This document shows, one piece after another, positions 8,325-17,600 of a DNA stretch of 64,000 bases. The notes beneath the pieces are model-generated. The model saw nothing but the letters and a program-made list of their open reading frames with translations, had not been told where the DNA came from and ran no database searches. Source of the stretch: Runella sp. SP2 (GTDB taxonomy: Bacteria > Bacteroidota > Bacteroidia > Cytophagales > Spirosomataceae); the NCBI RefSeq assembly GCF_003711225.1, contig NZ_CP031030.1, positions 7,184,501 to 7,248,500 of the forward strand, given 5' to 3'. How positions within the stretch are numbered: the stretch's first letter is position 1; the number at the start of each line of letters is the position of its first letter. The position numbers and the translations under genes were made by a program.

Positions 8325-8741
8325 TTAGGTTATTTCTTGGCTGGCTGCCTCGGTCATAGCAGCTGCCATTAGGCTGTAAACATCAAGCCACGCTTGCCGA
8401 ATTTCGGGCGTGAAATCATCTTTAAGTACTCTTTCTAGCGTCCAAATCAGCGATTCGCCAACAAAGGCATAATGACTGTCTTGGGTGCCATATTTTACGT
8501 GGCGGCGTCCCAAATCATGAAGAAGTGGGAGCAACTCGTCCATATTATCTAACGAACAAACGGCAAAACTTATGACTTGAAACAGCTTGATTCCTTGGGT
8601 TTTAAGATCGCTTTTAAACAAAGGTTGTACTTCGGGGATAATTTCAAATAAGCGACCATAAAAAACTTTGGCGGCATATTCAGATTTAGGAACAATACGC
8701 GCAAAGCTTGTTTGGACGAGTCTTTTCTGTTGGTCATTCAT
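8325..8741 (-). CDS. Single-domain globin (flavohaemoglobin-like)
   Basis: 138 residues, a complete globin fold with no reductase part. By comparison with E. coli Hmp: Tyr28 in VFYGRLF at B10, Gln49 near E7, the proximal haem ligand His81 in GRRHVKYG, and Tyr91 in HYAFVGESL. The Tyr/Gln distal pocket suggests binding of O2 or NO. The stop is 3 bases before the start of the soluble kinase, a spacing that suggests translational coupling. The obvious hypothesis is that this globin senses O2/NO/redox for the kinase-LytTR pair; NO detoxification with a separate reductase is the alternative. Confidence 0.88.
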   Translation of the reverse strand: MNDQQKRLVQTSFARIVPKSEYAAKVFYGRLFEIIPEVQPLFKSDLKTQGIKLFQVISFAVCSLDNMDELLPLLHDLGRRHVKYGTQDSHYAFVGESLIWTLERVLKDDFTPEIRQAWLDVYSLMAAAMTEAASQEIT

Positions 8742-8877
8742 GGTTTCAACAATTGAGCAAGGGTTGATGTACTAATTAGATGGCTGAAATTATGTAAATT
8801 CAATTGGGACTTTACAAAAAAAGCAATTGAGCCGTGGGTTTCGCGACTTAATCCGCCCCAAAAACTTGGGTGAACCG

Positions 8878-11800
8878 TTAATCTAATAGCGGTACCCGTA
8901 CGACAAAATGTGTGGTTGTTTCTTCGATAAACAGGGGTCGGTTGGTTAGATAGCTGTACAATGCCTTAAAATCACTGAGACCCCGTTTGTTGGAGGTCGC
9001 AACGGTACCTCGTTTTTGTAAGTTATTTTCAAAAATTAAATACTCATTGTCTTCGTATATCAGCACTTTTAGCGGTGATTCCAAAGCGGTAATGTTGTGT
9101 TTGATGGCGTTTTCAATCAGATTTTGGAACGTCACAGGTACAATCCGTTTGTGATATAACGTTTCCGAAAGGTGGATGTCAATCTGTAGCCCGTCGCTAT
9201 AACGCATGTGAAGCAGGCTAACAAAATCGCGGGCAAACCGTAATTCTTGTTCCAGCGTCACGGTTTCGTGGTCGTCGTTTTCGATGAGGTAGCGATATAC
9301 CTTTGTGAGCTGACGGAGGTACTTCGAGGCCAGTTTGTGGTCTTTGTAAATCAAACTGTCGAGTACCGCCAAGCTATTGAACAAAAAGTGCGGATTGAGC
9401 TGATTGACAAGGTTTTGGTATTTGGATAAAAACTTTTCTCGTTCCAGTAAAATCGTTTTACGTTCCGTCTCGGCTTGTTGTTTTTGGGCTATTTCAAACT
9501 TCTGTTGGTAGTCGAGCTTTTCAGTTAATTCTTGGTTCAATTGATTTTGGAGCGTTTGTTGTTCCTCCAACAGTTTTACTTCAGTGGCGTGTTCGTGCTC
9601 AATCATTTTGACCCGCCATCGGTACAAATAAACTCCCGAACCAATCAGGGTAGCAAGGACCAAAAGCCGAAACCACCAACGTTGCCAGAAGGGTGGATGA
9701 ATAATGATGTGCAGGTGGTACGGGACAGGGTTCCAAACACCGTCATTGTTGGCCGCTCGCACGTGCAAAATATATTCGTTAGGCTGTAAATTGAGGTAAT
9801 TGAGGGTAGTTTGGTGGGTGGGTGCTCCCCAAGTTTTTTCAATGCCTTCGAGCCAAAACGAAAATAGATTGTTTTCGGAATGGTCATAACTCAGGGCGGC
9901 AACCTCAATCGTCAGGTCGTTTTGGTCATAATCTAGCTCTATTGGGACGTTGGCCTGGCGGTAAAGCGTTGGCAATACTTCTTTGCCATACACTTTGACC
10001 GACGTTACGGCTACGGGCGGGATAAACGAATTGGTCTTGACTTGATTGGGATGAAAACTCACCAGCCCGTACAAGCCGCCAAAAAGCAAATTCCCTTGGC
10101 TGTCTTTGGCGACGCATTCGGTTTCTACCGACAATACTTGCAGGTTGTCGGCCGAGCCAAATGAGGTAAAGCGCTTGCCGTTTTCTTCAAAACGAGTTAA
10201 GCCATTGGCCGTTCCCATCCAGAGGGTGTTTCCCACGCGAATCAGGGCCGATATGTAATTATTAGCCAGTCCGTTGCGGGTAGTGAAGTTGGTAAATTGC
10301 TGCGTTTGTCGGTTTAAACAACCCAATCCGTTGTCGGTGCCCATCCAGATATTTCCCTTTGAATCTTCGGCAAAAGCCATGACGCCGTTGTCGGGTAGTC
10401 CTTTGGGGTTACTTTCTTCGTAACGGTATGAAACAGTTTTGGATAAATCGGGACTAATGCAAAGCACCTCATCGACGCCGCAGCCTACCCACAGGTAGTT
10501 TTTGCTGTCAAAAAAGAGTGAATTGAAGCGATTGACGGGTACTTTCCGAACCTGCGCATCATTGAAATGATTGGTGAAAATGCGTGATTTGGGGTTGTAA
10601 ATGGTCAAACCTTCTTCTGTCCCAATAAAAATGCGGCCATCGGCACTTTCGGCAAGGTCGTAAATCAGTTTGCCTGCCACAAAATCGGTACGAGTAATAT
10701 CCTCCGAAGGGGAGGGGTTTTCTTCGTTTGGCAGGTGGTCGAAGTGCGTAAATCTGCCCGTTTTAACGTCAAAATAGTGTAAATACGAACGAGTTCCTAC
10801 CCACACGCCGCCGTTTCGGTCCACCAGAACACTGTTGATGTAATTGTCGGTCAGGCTATAAGGGTTGTTAGGGTCGTGTAAATAGCGTTTGTGGGTCGTT
10901 TTTTTTGCATCAATCCAGAGTAAACCTTCACTTGTGGCCAGCCAAAGGTTGTCTTTACTATCGACCGCAATCCGATTGATGGTACTAGCGTTGGCATTGG
11001 GTTGGGGAACGTTGGCATCTTTGAGCAACGAGCGAAACGACTGGTTGTAAGGATTGAACCGACTCAGCCCTTTGTACGAAGTAGAAAACCAAATAACGCC
11101 CGCACGGTCCTGAAAAACGGATTTGACGTAGTTGGAGCCGAGACTGCTTGGGGTATTGATGTCAGATAAAAACTGCCCTACTTGCTCAGAATTTTTGATG
11201 AAATAAAAAACCCCTTCGCCCAAGGTAGAAATCCATAAGGTTTGGTCACGGTCAAAATAAATACGGCTGATTTCTTGGGGTTCTTTGAGGGGGAGTTTGA
11301 TGATCCGAAAAAGCTCACTAGATAAACTCAAAGAAGCTACCATTCCACTTCGCGACCCTACCAGAATATCGCCCGTTTTGGGGTGCTTGGCCAAGGCTGA
11401 AAGCGAATTGTCGGGGATGCTACCAAGCTCATCGCTTTTGCAAAATACCTGAAACGACTTAGACGAACGATGATAACGATACAACCCCATGTCGGTACCC
11501 ACCCAAATTGTCTCGCCGTCGGCCATGATACTCCGAATCGAATAAACCTGTGTTTTGGAGGAAGCATCAGTGGGCAGTTTAACGAGTTCCGATTTTTTGG
11601 AAATAGGGTCAAAAACAAGAAGCCCAGAGGCGGTACCTAGCCAAAGTTTCCCTTGGGTGTCTTCTGCCACGCAGCGAATGTAATTGCAGCGCTTGCCGTG
11701 TTGGCTAAAGTAAAATCGTTCAAATTGTTGGGTACGAAAATCAAAGCGGTTAAATCCATTTTGGGTGCCGACCCATAGCGTACCATTTTTGGACATGAAG

Positions 11801-12078
11801 ACTGAACGCACCAGCATGTCGGACAAAGAATGAGGGTTGAGCCGTTCGTGGTCAAAAATACGGCACTGTTTTCCATCGTACCGCACCATTCCCATCATGG
11901 TACCCACCCACATAAAGCCCGAAGTATCCTGCACTGCCGCCGTGATGTAGTGGATGGGAAGGCCTTGTTCGGGGCCGAGATGTTGAAACGAGACGTTTGA
12001 ATATTGAGCATAACTCCTGTGCTGTCCCCACCAGCAGGCTAAGATAAAAAAGAGCAAGGACCACAAACGAACAGGCAT
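8878..12078 (-). CDS. Reg_prop/Y_Y_Y sensor histidine kinase (LytS-type output)
   Basis: 1066 residues from the ATG at 12078, which gives a good signal peptide (MPVRLWSLLFFILACWW..SYAQ); an in-frame TTG at 12090 is less likely. The periplasmic part is two seven-bladed propellers made of about 13 Reg_prop motifs (WVGTxxGLxRFD type), then a Y_Y_Y domain (about 680-780), one membrane helix (WFRLLVLATLIGSGVYLY), a ~70-residue coiled coil and a LytS kinase core (QLNPHFLFNSLAVLDSL, NLIENAIKHNI). Unlike SusR-like hybrid systems it has no receiver or AraC domain, so it needs a separate regulator, possibly the LytTR protein at 6836. Confidence 0.92.
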   Translation of the reverse strand: MPVRLWSLLFFILACWWGQHRSYAQYSNVSFQHLGPEQGLPIHYITAAVQDTSGFMWVGTMMGMVRYDGKQCRIFDHERLNPHSLSDMLVRSVFMSKNGTLWVGTQNGFNRFDFRTQQFERFYFSQHGKRCNYIRCVAEDTQGKLWLGTASGLLVFDPISKKSELVKLPTDASSKTQVYSIRSIMADGETIWVGTDMGLYRYHRSSKSFQVFCKSDELGSIPDNSLSALAKHPKTGDILVGSRSGMVASLSLSSELFRIIKLPLKEPQEISRIYFDRDQTLWISTLGEGVFYFIKNSEQVGQFLSDINTPSSLGSNYVKSVFQDRAGVIWFSTSYKGLSRFNPYNQSFRSLLKDANVPQPNANASTINRIAVDSKDNLWLATSEGLLWIDAKKTTHKRYLHDPNNPYSLTDNYINSVLVDRNGGVWVGTRSYLHYFDVKTGRFTHFDHLPNEENPSPSEDITRTDFVAGKLIYDLAESADGRIFIGTEEGLTIYNPKSRIFTNHFNDAQVRKVPVNRFNSLFFDSKNYLWVGCGVDEVLCISPDLSKTVSYRYEESNPKGLPDNGVMAFAEDSKGNIWMGTDNGLGCLNRQTQQFTNFTTRNGLANNYISALIRVGNTLWMGTANGLTRFEENGKRFTSFGSADNLQVLSVETECVAKDSQGNLLFGGLYGLVSFHPNQVKTNSFIPPVAVTSVKVYGKEVLPTLYRQANVPIELDYDQNDLTIEVAALSYDHSENNLFSFWLEGIEKTWGAPTHQTTLNYLNLQPNEYILHVRAANNDGVWNPVPYHLHIIIHPPFWQRWWFRLLVLATLIGSGVYLYRWRVKMIEHEHATEVKLLEEQQTLQNQLNQELTEKLDYQQKFEIAQKQQAETERKTILLEREKFLSKYQNLVNQLNPHFLFNSLAVLDSLIYKDHKLASKYLRQLTKVYRYLIENDDHETVTLEQELRFARDFVSLLHMRYSDGLQIDIHLSETLYHKRIVPVTFQNLIENAIKHNITALESPLKVLIYEDNEYLIFENNLQKRGTVATSNKRGLSDFKALYSYLTNRPLFIEETTTHFVVRVPLLD

Positions 12079-12273
12079 AAATGCGACCAATTTTAGAGGG
12101 TTAAAGCTAAAACTTTACGAAGTAAAAACCCAAAAAGAGAAAGCGAGTCGTGGATTTTGGGAATTAAACCGTATTGAAACGACAAATGAACCGTTGGAAA
12201 GAGAGTTAAAACGTTTCAATGGAGAATTTAACCGCTTTACTTTTTTGATTTTTCCCAGCTTCGTTTTACCCAC

Positions 12274-12281
12274 CACCTTTG
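12274..12281 (+). promoter_or_regulatory. Candidate -7 box of the lanthipeptide precursor transcript
   Basis: CACCTTTG, followed by CA, differs from TAnnTTTG at one base and resembles the common TACCTTTGCA form. It would place the transcript start about 50 bases before the first precursor ATG. No good TTG -33 element is seen at 19-20 bases, so the call is weak. Confidence 0.35.
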
Positions 12282-12300
12282 CAATGTCAATCACGACAAA

Positions 12301-12338
12301 CAAATCATTCAAACACAAAACACAAAACAAACACAACA
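12301..12338 (+). repeat. Conserved A-rich 5' leader, copy 1
   Basis: Starting CAAATCATTCAAACACAAAA and ending CAAACACAACA, this stretch directly precedes the first precursor start. Nearly identical copies occur before the second (12519-12555) and third (12743-12779) precursors. Low in G and probably unstructured, it may favour strong translation initiation. Confidence 0.75.
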
Positions 12339-12506
12339 ATGAAAAAGCAACTTTCAAAATTGAACTTGAAGACTGACAAAGTAGTAAACTTGTCAAAAGA
12401 CAACAGCCAAGGCGTCGTAGGTGGCCGTCCGCAATCGAACCCTACTTCGAAGCACTACTGCCACTCTGATTTGTGCTCATTTACTTGCCCATCTTGGAGC
12501 TGCTAA
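12339..12506 (+). CDS. Lanthipeptide precursor 1
   Basis: 55 residues. Leader MKKQLSKLNLKTDKVVNLSK followed by DNSQGVVGG; the L-S-K-L-N-L-K stretch resembles class I lanthipeptide leaders and the double glycine at 28-29 is a C39-peptidase site. The predicted 26-residue core starts RPQSNPTSK and contains four Cys (core positions 12, 17, 21, 26) and eight Ser/Thr, enough for up to four (methyl)lanthionine rings. The ATG at 12339 is chosen because it aligns with those of the next two copies; a longer in-frame start at 12279 is not conserved. First of four precursors in front of lanC and lanB. Confidence 0.9.
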   Translation: MKKQLSKLNLKTDKVVNLSKDNSQGVVGGRPQSNPTSKHYCHSDLCSFTCPSWSC

Positions 12507-12518
12507 TTTTTAATTTTT

Positions 12519-12555
12519 CAAATCATTCAAACACAAACACAAAACAAACACAACA
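12519..12555 (+). repeat. Conserved A-rich 5' leader, copy 2
   Basis: Near-identical to 12301-12338, one base shorter, directly before precursor 2. The duplicated unit therefore includes leader plus gene. Confidence 0.75.
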
Positions 12556-12723
12556 ATGAAAAAGCAACTTTCAAAATTGAACTTGAAGACTGACAAAGTA
12601 GTAAACTTGTCAAAAGACAACAGCCAAGGCGTAGTAGGTGGCCGTCCTCAATCGAACCCTACTTCGAAGCACTATTGCCACTCTGATTTGTGCACATTTA
12701 CTTGCCCATCTTGGAGCTGCTAA
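12556..12723 (+). CDS. Lanthipeptide precursor 2
   Basis: 55 residues, identical to precursor 1 except Ser47 to Thr (in the CSFTC/CTFTC part of the core). A Ser to Thr change would turn a lanthionine or Dha into a methyllanthionine or Dhb at that site if it is modified. The start lies 217 bases after that of copy 1, with the same upstream leader, showing recent tandem duplication. It probably feeds the same LanB/LanC enzymes. Confidence 0.9.
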   Translation: MKKQLSKLNLKTDKVVNLSKDNSQGVVGGRPQSNPTSKHYCHSDLCTFTCPSWSC

Positions 12724-12742
12724 TTTTTAATTTCTCATTTTT

Positions 12743-12779
12743 CAAATCATTCAAACACAAACACAAAACAAACACAACA
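12743..12779 (+). repeat. Conserved A-rich 5' leader, copy 3
   Basis: Third copy of the leader sequence, identical in its conserved part to copy 2, directly before precursor 3. Confidence 0.75.
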
Positions 12780-12947
12780 ATGAATAAGCAACTTTCAAAA
12801 TTGAACTTGAAGACTGACAAAGTAGTAAACTTGTCAAAAGACAACAGTCAAGGTGTAGTAGGTGGCCGTCCTCAATCGAACCCTAATTCAAAAGTGTATT
12901 GTGTGAGTGACTTATGTACATTCACAGGGGCAACATTCTCTTGCTAA
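12780..12947 (+). CDS. Lanthipeptide precursor 3 (diverged core)
   Basis: 55 residues. The leader differs only by Lys2 to Asn, whereas the core has changed at many positions: PTSKHYCHSD becomes PNSKVYCVSD and the end becomes TGATFSC. The third Cys (core position 21) is replaced by Gly, so at most three rings can form. The DNA leader and spacing show it is the third tandem copy; leader conservation with core divergence is the expected pattern for precursors sharing one modification machinery. A possible upstream in-frame start at 12690 is rejected because the conserved leader lies between. Confidence 0.88.
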   Translation: MNKQLSKLNLKTDKVVNLSKDNSQGVVGGRPQSNPNSKVYCVSDLCTFTGATFSC

Positions 12948-12987
12948 TTTTTCTTTCCATTCACTTACAGCCAAAAAATCAATAACA

Positions 12988-13116
12988 ATGAAAAAGCAGT
13001 TGTCAAAACTCAGCCTGAAAACCGACAAAGTCGTATCGCTTTCAAAGACCCAACTTCAAGATGCACAAGGAGGCGCCGTGCCTTTTACGCAGAAAAAAAC
13101 TTGTTTTTGCTTGTAG
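12988..13116 (+). CDS. Lanthipeptide precursor 4 (short, different core)
   Basis: 42 residues. Leader MKKQLSKLSLKTDKVVSLSK is clearly homologous to the other three, followed by TQLQDAQGG with a double-glycine site. The 13-residue core AVPFTQKKTCFCL has two Thr and two Cys close to the C-terminus, so at most two small rings. It has its own upstream region without the A-rich repeat. It may be an older paralogue or a second component of a multi-peptide product (inference). Confidence 0.85.
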   Translation: MKKQLSKLSLKTDKVVSLSKTQLQDAQGGAVPFTQKKTCFCL

Positions 13117-13142
13117 TAGCTATCTTTTAGTGGTCTTATGTG

Positions 13143-13175
13143 GCAGCCATCCTTTGCTAGGATGGCTGCTTTTTT
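13143..13175 (+). terminator. Rho-independent terminator after the precursor genes
   Basis: A perfect 10-base stem GCAGCCATCC/GGATGGCTGC with a 7-base loop is followed by six T. It separates the four precursor genes from lanC and should let the precursors be made in excess, with read-through for the enzymes. Confidence 0.9.
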
Positions 13176-13269
13176 ATAATCAATATTCGCTCTTATGGTG
13201 GCTTGCCTACGCTTCAAAAGAGATTTATGACGGTTTAGCAAGATTGATTTTAGACCCTGAAAAAGTTCA

Positions 13270-14517
13270 ATGAATTTTAAGCCTTACTTATCTAAGTTAA
13301 CCATGACAAGTGTTTATACGCTTACTTCGGAGGATTTCTCCGCCGACTGTAGAACTATTTTAGATCGAATCTATCACCATATTGCGGGGCAGCCAACCGA
13401 CGGGCACGCGTCGCTGTTGGGGGGGCAAATGGGCTATGCCTTGTTTGAGGCGTATTATCACCGCCATTTTGGAATCAAGGACGATGGCCGAATTTGGGAA
13501 CGGGTATCATCAAGCCTCAACGATATTCAGGAAGGTAAACTCATTCATTCGTTTGCGGGTGGAATCGCGGGGGTTGCGTGGGGCTTTTTACATTTGTTCA
13601 ACGAAGGCTTATTGCAAGACGATGAAATAGACCCGCAGTCGATTGTCGAAGACCTCGACGAAGGGTTGTTTGAAAGTGCGATGTTGTTGTTGGCCGACGG
13701 CAATTTTGACTATTTGCACGGAGCGCTTGGGGTGTGTTTGTATTTTTTGGAACGAACCCCTAGTCCTAAAATAACGTCGTATATCGACCAAATTGTTGAA
13801 CAATTATCGCTGGTAGCCGTTCGTTTTCCTAGTGGAAGCATTACGTGGGAGTTTGATGATTTTGGGCGTCGAGGTTCATCCTCCCCACCTTTGTATAATT
13901 TAGGTTTGTCGCACGGAACGGCCAGTATTGTGGCTATTTTAACACTTCTTTACGAAAAAGGTCATTCGCCAGTTACTTGTAAAGAACTGATTACGGGGGC
14001 GCTTCGTTGGATGTGGAACGTCCGCAATAAAAGTGCACAATCAGTGTTTCCGAGCGTGATTCAAGCCAATGCACCCGACCAAGAGAGCCGCCTTGCGTGG
14101 TGTTATGGAGATTTGGGCATTGCCAATACGTTTTTGTTGGCGGGGCAAAAACTACAAAACGAATTTTGGGTCGAGATAGCCGAACAAACAATCATCCGCG
14201 CGGCGGCGCGCCGAGGCCGAGATGTGGCCATGAAAGACGCGGCGCTCTGCCACGGCACCTTGGGGGCGGCGTATCTTTTTGGAAAATTTGCTGAAGCTTT
14301 TCCACAACACCTGCTGGAATCAACGAAAATCTATTGGCTTTCAAAGACATTTGATTTTGTTCAACCAGCGGGAAGCGAAGATGTTTTTTTGAGTTATAGC
14401 GGAGAAAGATACGAATCAAACCTGTCATTACTCGATGGAGAGGCAAGCATTGGCATGGCACTTTTGACGTATTTGGGAGCCTCGCGCGCGTGGGAGCGTT
14501 TTTTGTTGTTGTCTTGA
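13270..14517 (+). CDS. Lanthionine cyclase LanC
   Basis: 415 residues, the usual size of LanC. It catalyses stereospecific addition of Cys thiols to Dha/Dhb in the precursor core to form (methyl)lanthionine rings. The double alpha-barrel family motifs are visible: GGIAGVAWGF, GLSHGTASIVA, WCYGD and CHGT. The zinc ligands would be Cys278 (in WCYGD), Cys327 and His328 (in CHGT), all present. Start is uncertain between MNFKPY at 13270 and MTSVYT at 13303. It lies after the terminator at 13143 and 124 bases before lanB, same strand. Confidence 0.93.
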   Translation: MNFKPYLSKLTMTSVYTLTSEDFSADCRTILDRIYHHIAGQPTDGHASLLGGQMGYALFEAYYHRHFGIKDDGRIWERVSSSLNDIQEGKLIHSFAGGIAGVAWGFLHLFNEGLLQDDEIDPQSIVEDLDEGLFESAMLLLADGNFDYLHGALGVCLYFLERTPSPKITSYIDQIVEQLSLVAVRFPSGSITWEFDDFGRRGSSSPPLYNLGLSHGTASIVAILTLLYEKGHSPVTCKELITGALRWMWNVRNKSAQSVFPSVIQANAPDQESRLAWCYGDLGIANTFLLAGQKLQNEFWVEIAEQTIIRAAARRGRDVAMKDAALCHGTLGAAYLFGKFAEAFPQHLLESTKIYWLSKTFDFVQPAGSEDVFLSYSGERYESNLSLLDGEASIGMALLTYLGASRAWERFLLLS

Positions 14518-14641
14518 AAACAGGGAAATCGCTTCCGTAGCAAAATGCCACTACTTAAAAGCAAAAAACCACGCTTCGCTTCCTTTTTTTTGAGTCAGGC
14601 AGGTACTTACCGCTAATTTCACTAAAAAATCAGCCACAGTC

Positions 14642-17600
14642 ATGTCAACTACCTATTTTTCAACGGCCTTTGTAAGAGTGCCTCTCGCAGGGAGCGAAGC
14701 AATTGAAAACATTGATTGGGAAAAACTCCGTGAGCAATTTACCCAGCCTGCCTTTTTAGAAGCACTTTATATTGCTTCACCAGCACTTTATGAAGAGGTT
14801 CAAAAGCTAGATTTTACGAAGCAACCCGACGAAAAATCGAAGCGAATTGTTTATTCTCTTACCAAATACCTTGCTCGCTACTCCACTCGCTGTACGCCCT
14901 TTGGCTTGTTTGGGGGATTTGCTACGGTGCCCATTTCTAATGGCACCACTGATGTGCGTATAGGGAGTATCGGCACTATTCGCAAAGTGACGCGCCTCGA
15001 CATGAACTACCTCTGCGCGCTCACTCAAGACCTTGAAAAACACCCTGATATTAAGCCTTTCCTTCGGTTTTACCCCAATACCAGCCTGTATAGCATCAAC
15101 GGTCAATACCGCTACGTGGAGTATCGGTACAATGGCGGCGGAATGCGCGTTCATCACTTGAGTAGCGCGGAGCAGTCGGAGTACTTGGAGGCGGTGCTGG
15201 CCCGTGCTCAAAAGGGTGCGTCGTTGTATGCCTTGGCCGAAGTGCTTGTTTCGGAGGAGATTACACTCCAAGAAGCCCTCGACTACGTCGAAGAGGTGGT
15301 GGCTTCGCAGCTACTGGTAAGTGAGCTAGAACCTGCGCTTACAGGCGGTGACTTTTTGGCACAAATCATCGGGACGCTCCAAAAGATTGCGGAGATTGAA
15401 ACGTCGGAGCGCTTAGCCGCAATTTTGGGCCTTTTGGGCGAGGTTCAGCAGGCATTGCTGGCCATTGAGCAATCGGGGAGCGATTATGGCAGCGCTAAAT
15501 TTGAAAAAGTGGAAGCCTTATTGAGCCAACTCCCGACGCCGTTTGACCGTAAAGTGTTGTTCCAAATTGATACTTATTTACCCGAACTCTCAGGCCAATT
15601 GAACCGTGGCTTGTTGAATAAATTAGCTTCCAAAATCCCTACTTTATTAAAACTATCGCCCGCAGGAAATCCGATGCTCGACGAATTTCGGAATCGGTTT
15701 TATGAAAAATACGAAGACGAAGAAGTTCCCTTTGTGTTGGCCCTCGACCCCGAAGTGGGCATTGGGTATCCTGGAGGACAAGCCAAAAACGATGTTTCTC
15801 CTCTGGTGGAAGGCGTGTGGGTGGGTAGTAACCAGTCATCTAATCAAACCCTCAGTATTCCGCCTGAACACAGCTATTTGCTGCAAAAAGTTGCCGAAGC
15901 TCAACTGACAGGTGTGTACGAAATTTGTCTCAAAGAAGAAGACCTGCGGGCCGTAGAAGGACGTCAGCCGCAGTTGCCGCTCACCAACACGGCTATGTTT
16001 TCGGTGATTCGTGAGGATGGGCGGGAGAAAATCGTACTCGATACCTTTGGCGGTACGACGGGGACGTTTTTGCTCGGGCGCTTTGGCCATACCGACGCCT
16101 CGGTGTTGGCGTTGCTCAAAGAAATCAGTGCCGCCGAAGACCGCAGCGTCCCAGAGGTGATTTTTGCAGACATTGTCCACCTTCCCGAAGCGCGGACGGG
16201 CAACGTCATCATTCGCCCTCAATTGAAAAAGTACCAAATTCCGTTTTTGAGCAAAGCCTCCACGGCGCCCGAATTTGAAATCGCGCTTTCGGATTTAATG
16301 TTGAGTGTACGGGGTGGGACTATTTTTTTACGGTCAAAATCGCTCAACAAAATCATCGTTCCACGTTTGTCCAACGCCCACAATTTTTCGGGTACTCAGT
16401 CATTGGATACGTACCACTTTTTGTGTGCTTTGCAATCGCAACACGTGCGTTCTGGGCTCAGTAGTTTTACGAGCAGTTTTGCGCCGTTATTTATGTTTAT
16501 TCCGCGTTTGATGCTCGATAATATCGTGTTGGCCGAGGCCCAGTGGAATTTCAAAGAACAACACGTAAAGGCGATGGTAGCGGCGTTTAAAAACAATAAT
16601 TGGCCTGCGCTAAAAGCCGAAATTGAGGCGTGGAGAGCGCAGTATTCGGTGCCGAGGTATATCTGTTTGACACAATTTGACAACGAATTGTACGTCGATT
16701 TAGAAAATCAGTGGTTGGCCGAAACCTTCTTAAATGAAATAAAATCACTAGAGCAGTTCAATATCAAAGAGTTTTTACACCGTGCCGACTCGTCGGTGGT
16801 GCAGTCGGGACGGGGTTGGCACACCAATCAGTTTGTCGTTGCCTTTGATAATACCGCTTCGTATCCCGTAGTTCCGACAGCCTCTCCTGCGTTGCCCGTA
16901 CAAAACTCGACTCCAACGACGCGCAAATTTTTTACGGGTTCGGAGTGGCTCTATTATAAAGTTTATACGGGTATCAAAACCGCCGACCGCATTTTGACCG
17001 ACGTGTTATATCCGTTGACGGAGCGTTTCAAGGCTAACGGTTGGACTGATAAGTTTTTCTTCATTCGCTACGCCGACCCGAACGTACATTTTCGTTTGCG
17101 TTTTCATTTGGCAAACCCTGCGCACATCGGGCAAGTAGTGCAAGAACTGCACGATGCTTTGGCGCCGTATATGGCCAACAAAACGGTCACTTCGGTCGTA
17201 AACGACACCTACAACCGTGAATTGGAACGGTATGGAAGCAATTCCATCGACGCCATTGAAGATTACTTTCACCTCGATAGCGATACCATTTTGCGGTTTT
17301 TGTCGATGATTGATGGCCCCGAAGGCGAAGAATGCCGCTGGCGTTTTGGCATAAAACTTACCGACGACCTGCTGACGGCCTTTGGGTTTGATTTAAAACA
17401 AAAAATGGAGTTTACCGAAAAACGTGCTGCCGATTTTGGCCGCGAGTTTGGATACAATGCAGGGTTGAAAAAACAGCTGGACGCTCGTTACAAAGACGTT
17501 GAACCTGCCCTCCAAGAACTATTTACGTTGGCGAATCCCGAACATGAGTTTTTCTACGAATTGTCAAACCAACGCACCGAAAATTTGCAGTTGATGATTG

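Noticed and set aside
12279-12338. Longer start for precursor 1 at 12279
   Set aside because: It would be in another frame from the MKKQLSK start; the ATG at 12339 aligns exactly with those of copies 2 and 3.
12115-12396. 93-residue minus-strand frame before the precursors
   Set aside because: Antisense to the A-rich leader and first precursor; low-complexity Leu/Ser/Lys content and no family.
12690-12779. Longer start for precursor 3 at 12690
   Set aside because: It lies inside precursor 2 and translates the conserved untranslated leader.
13061-13273. 70-residue plus-strand frame ending at the lanC start
   Set aside because: It overlaps precursor 4 in another frame and spans the terminator at 13143; its hydrophobic look comes from the stem-loop and T tract.
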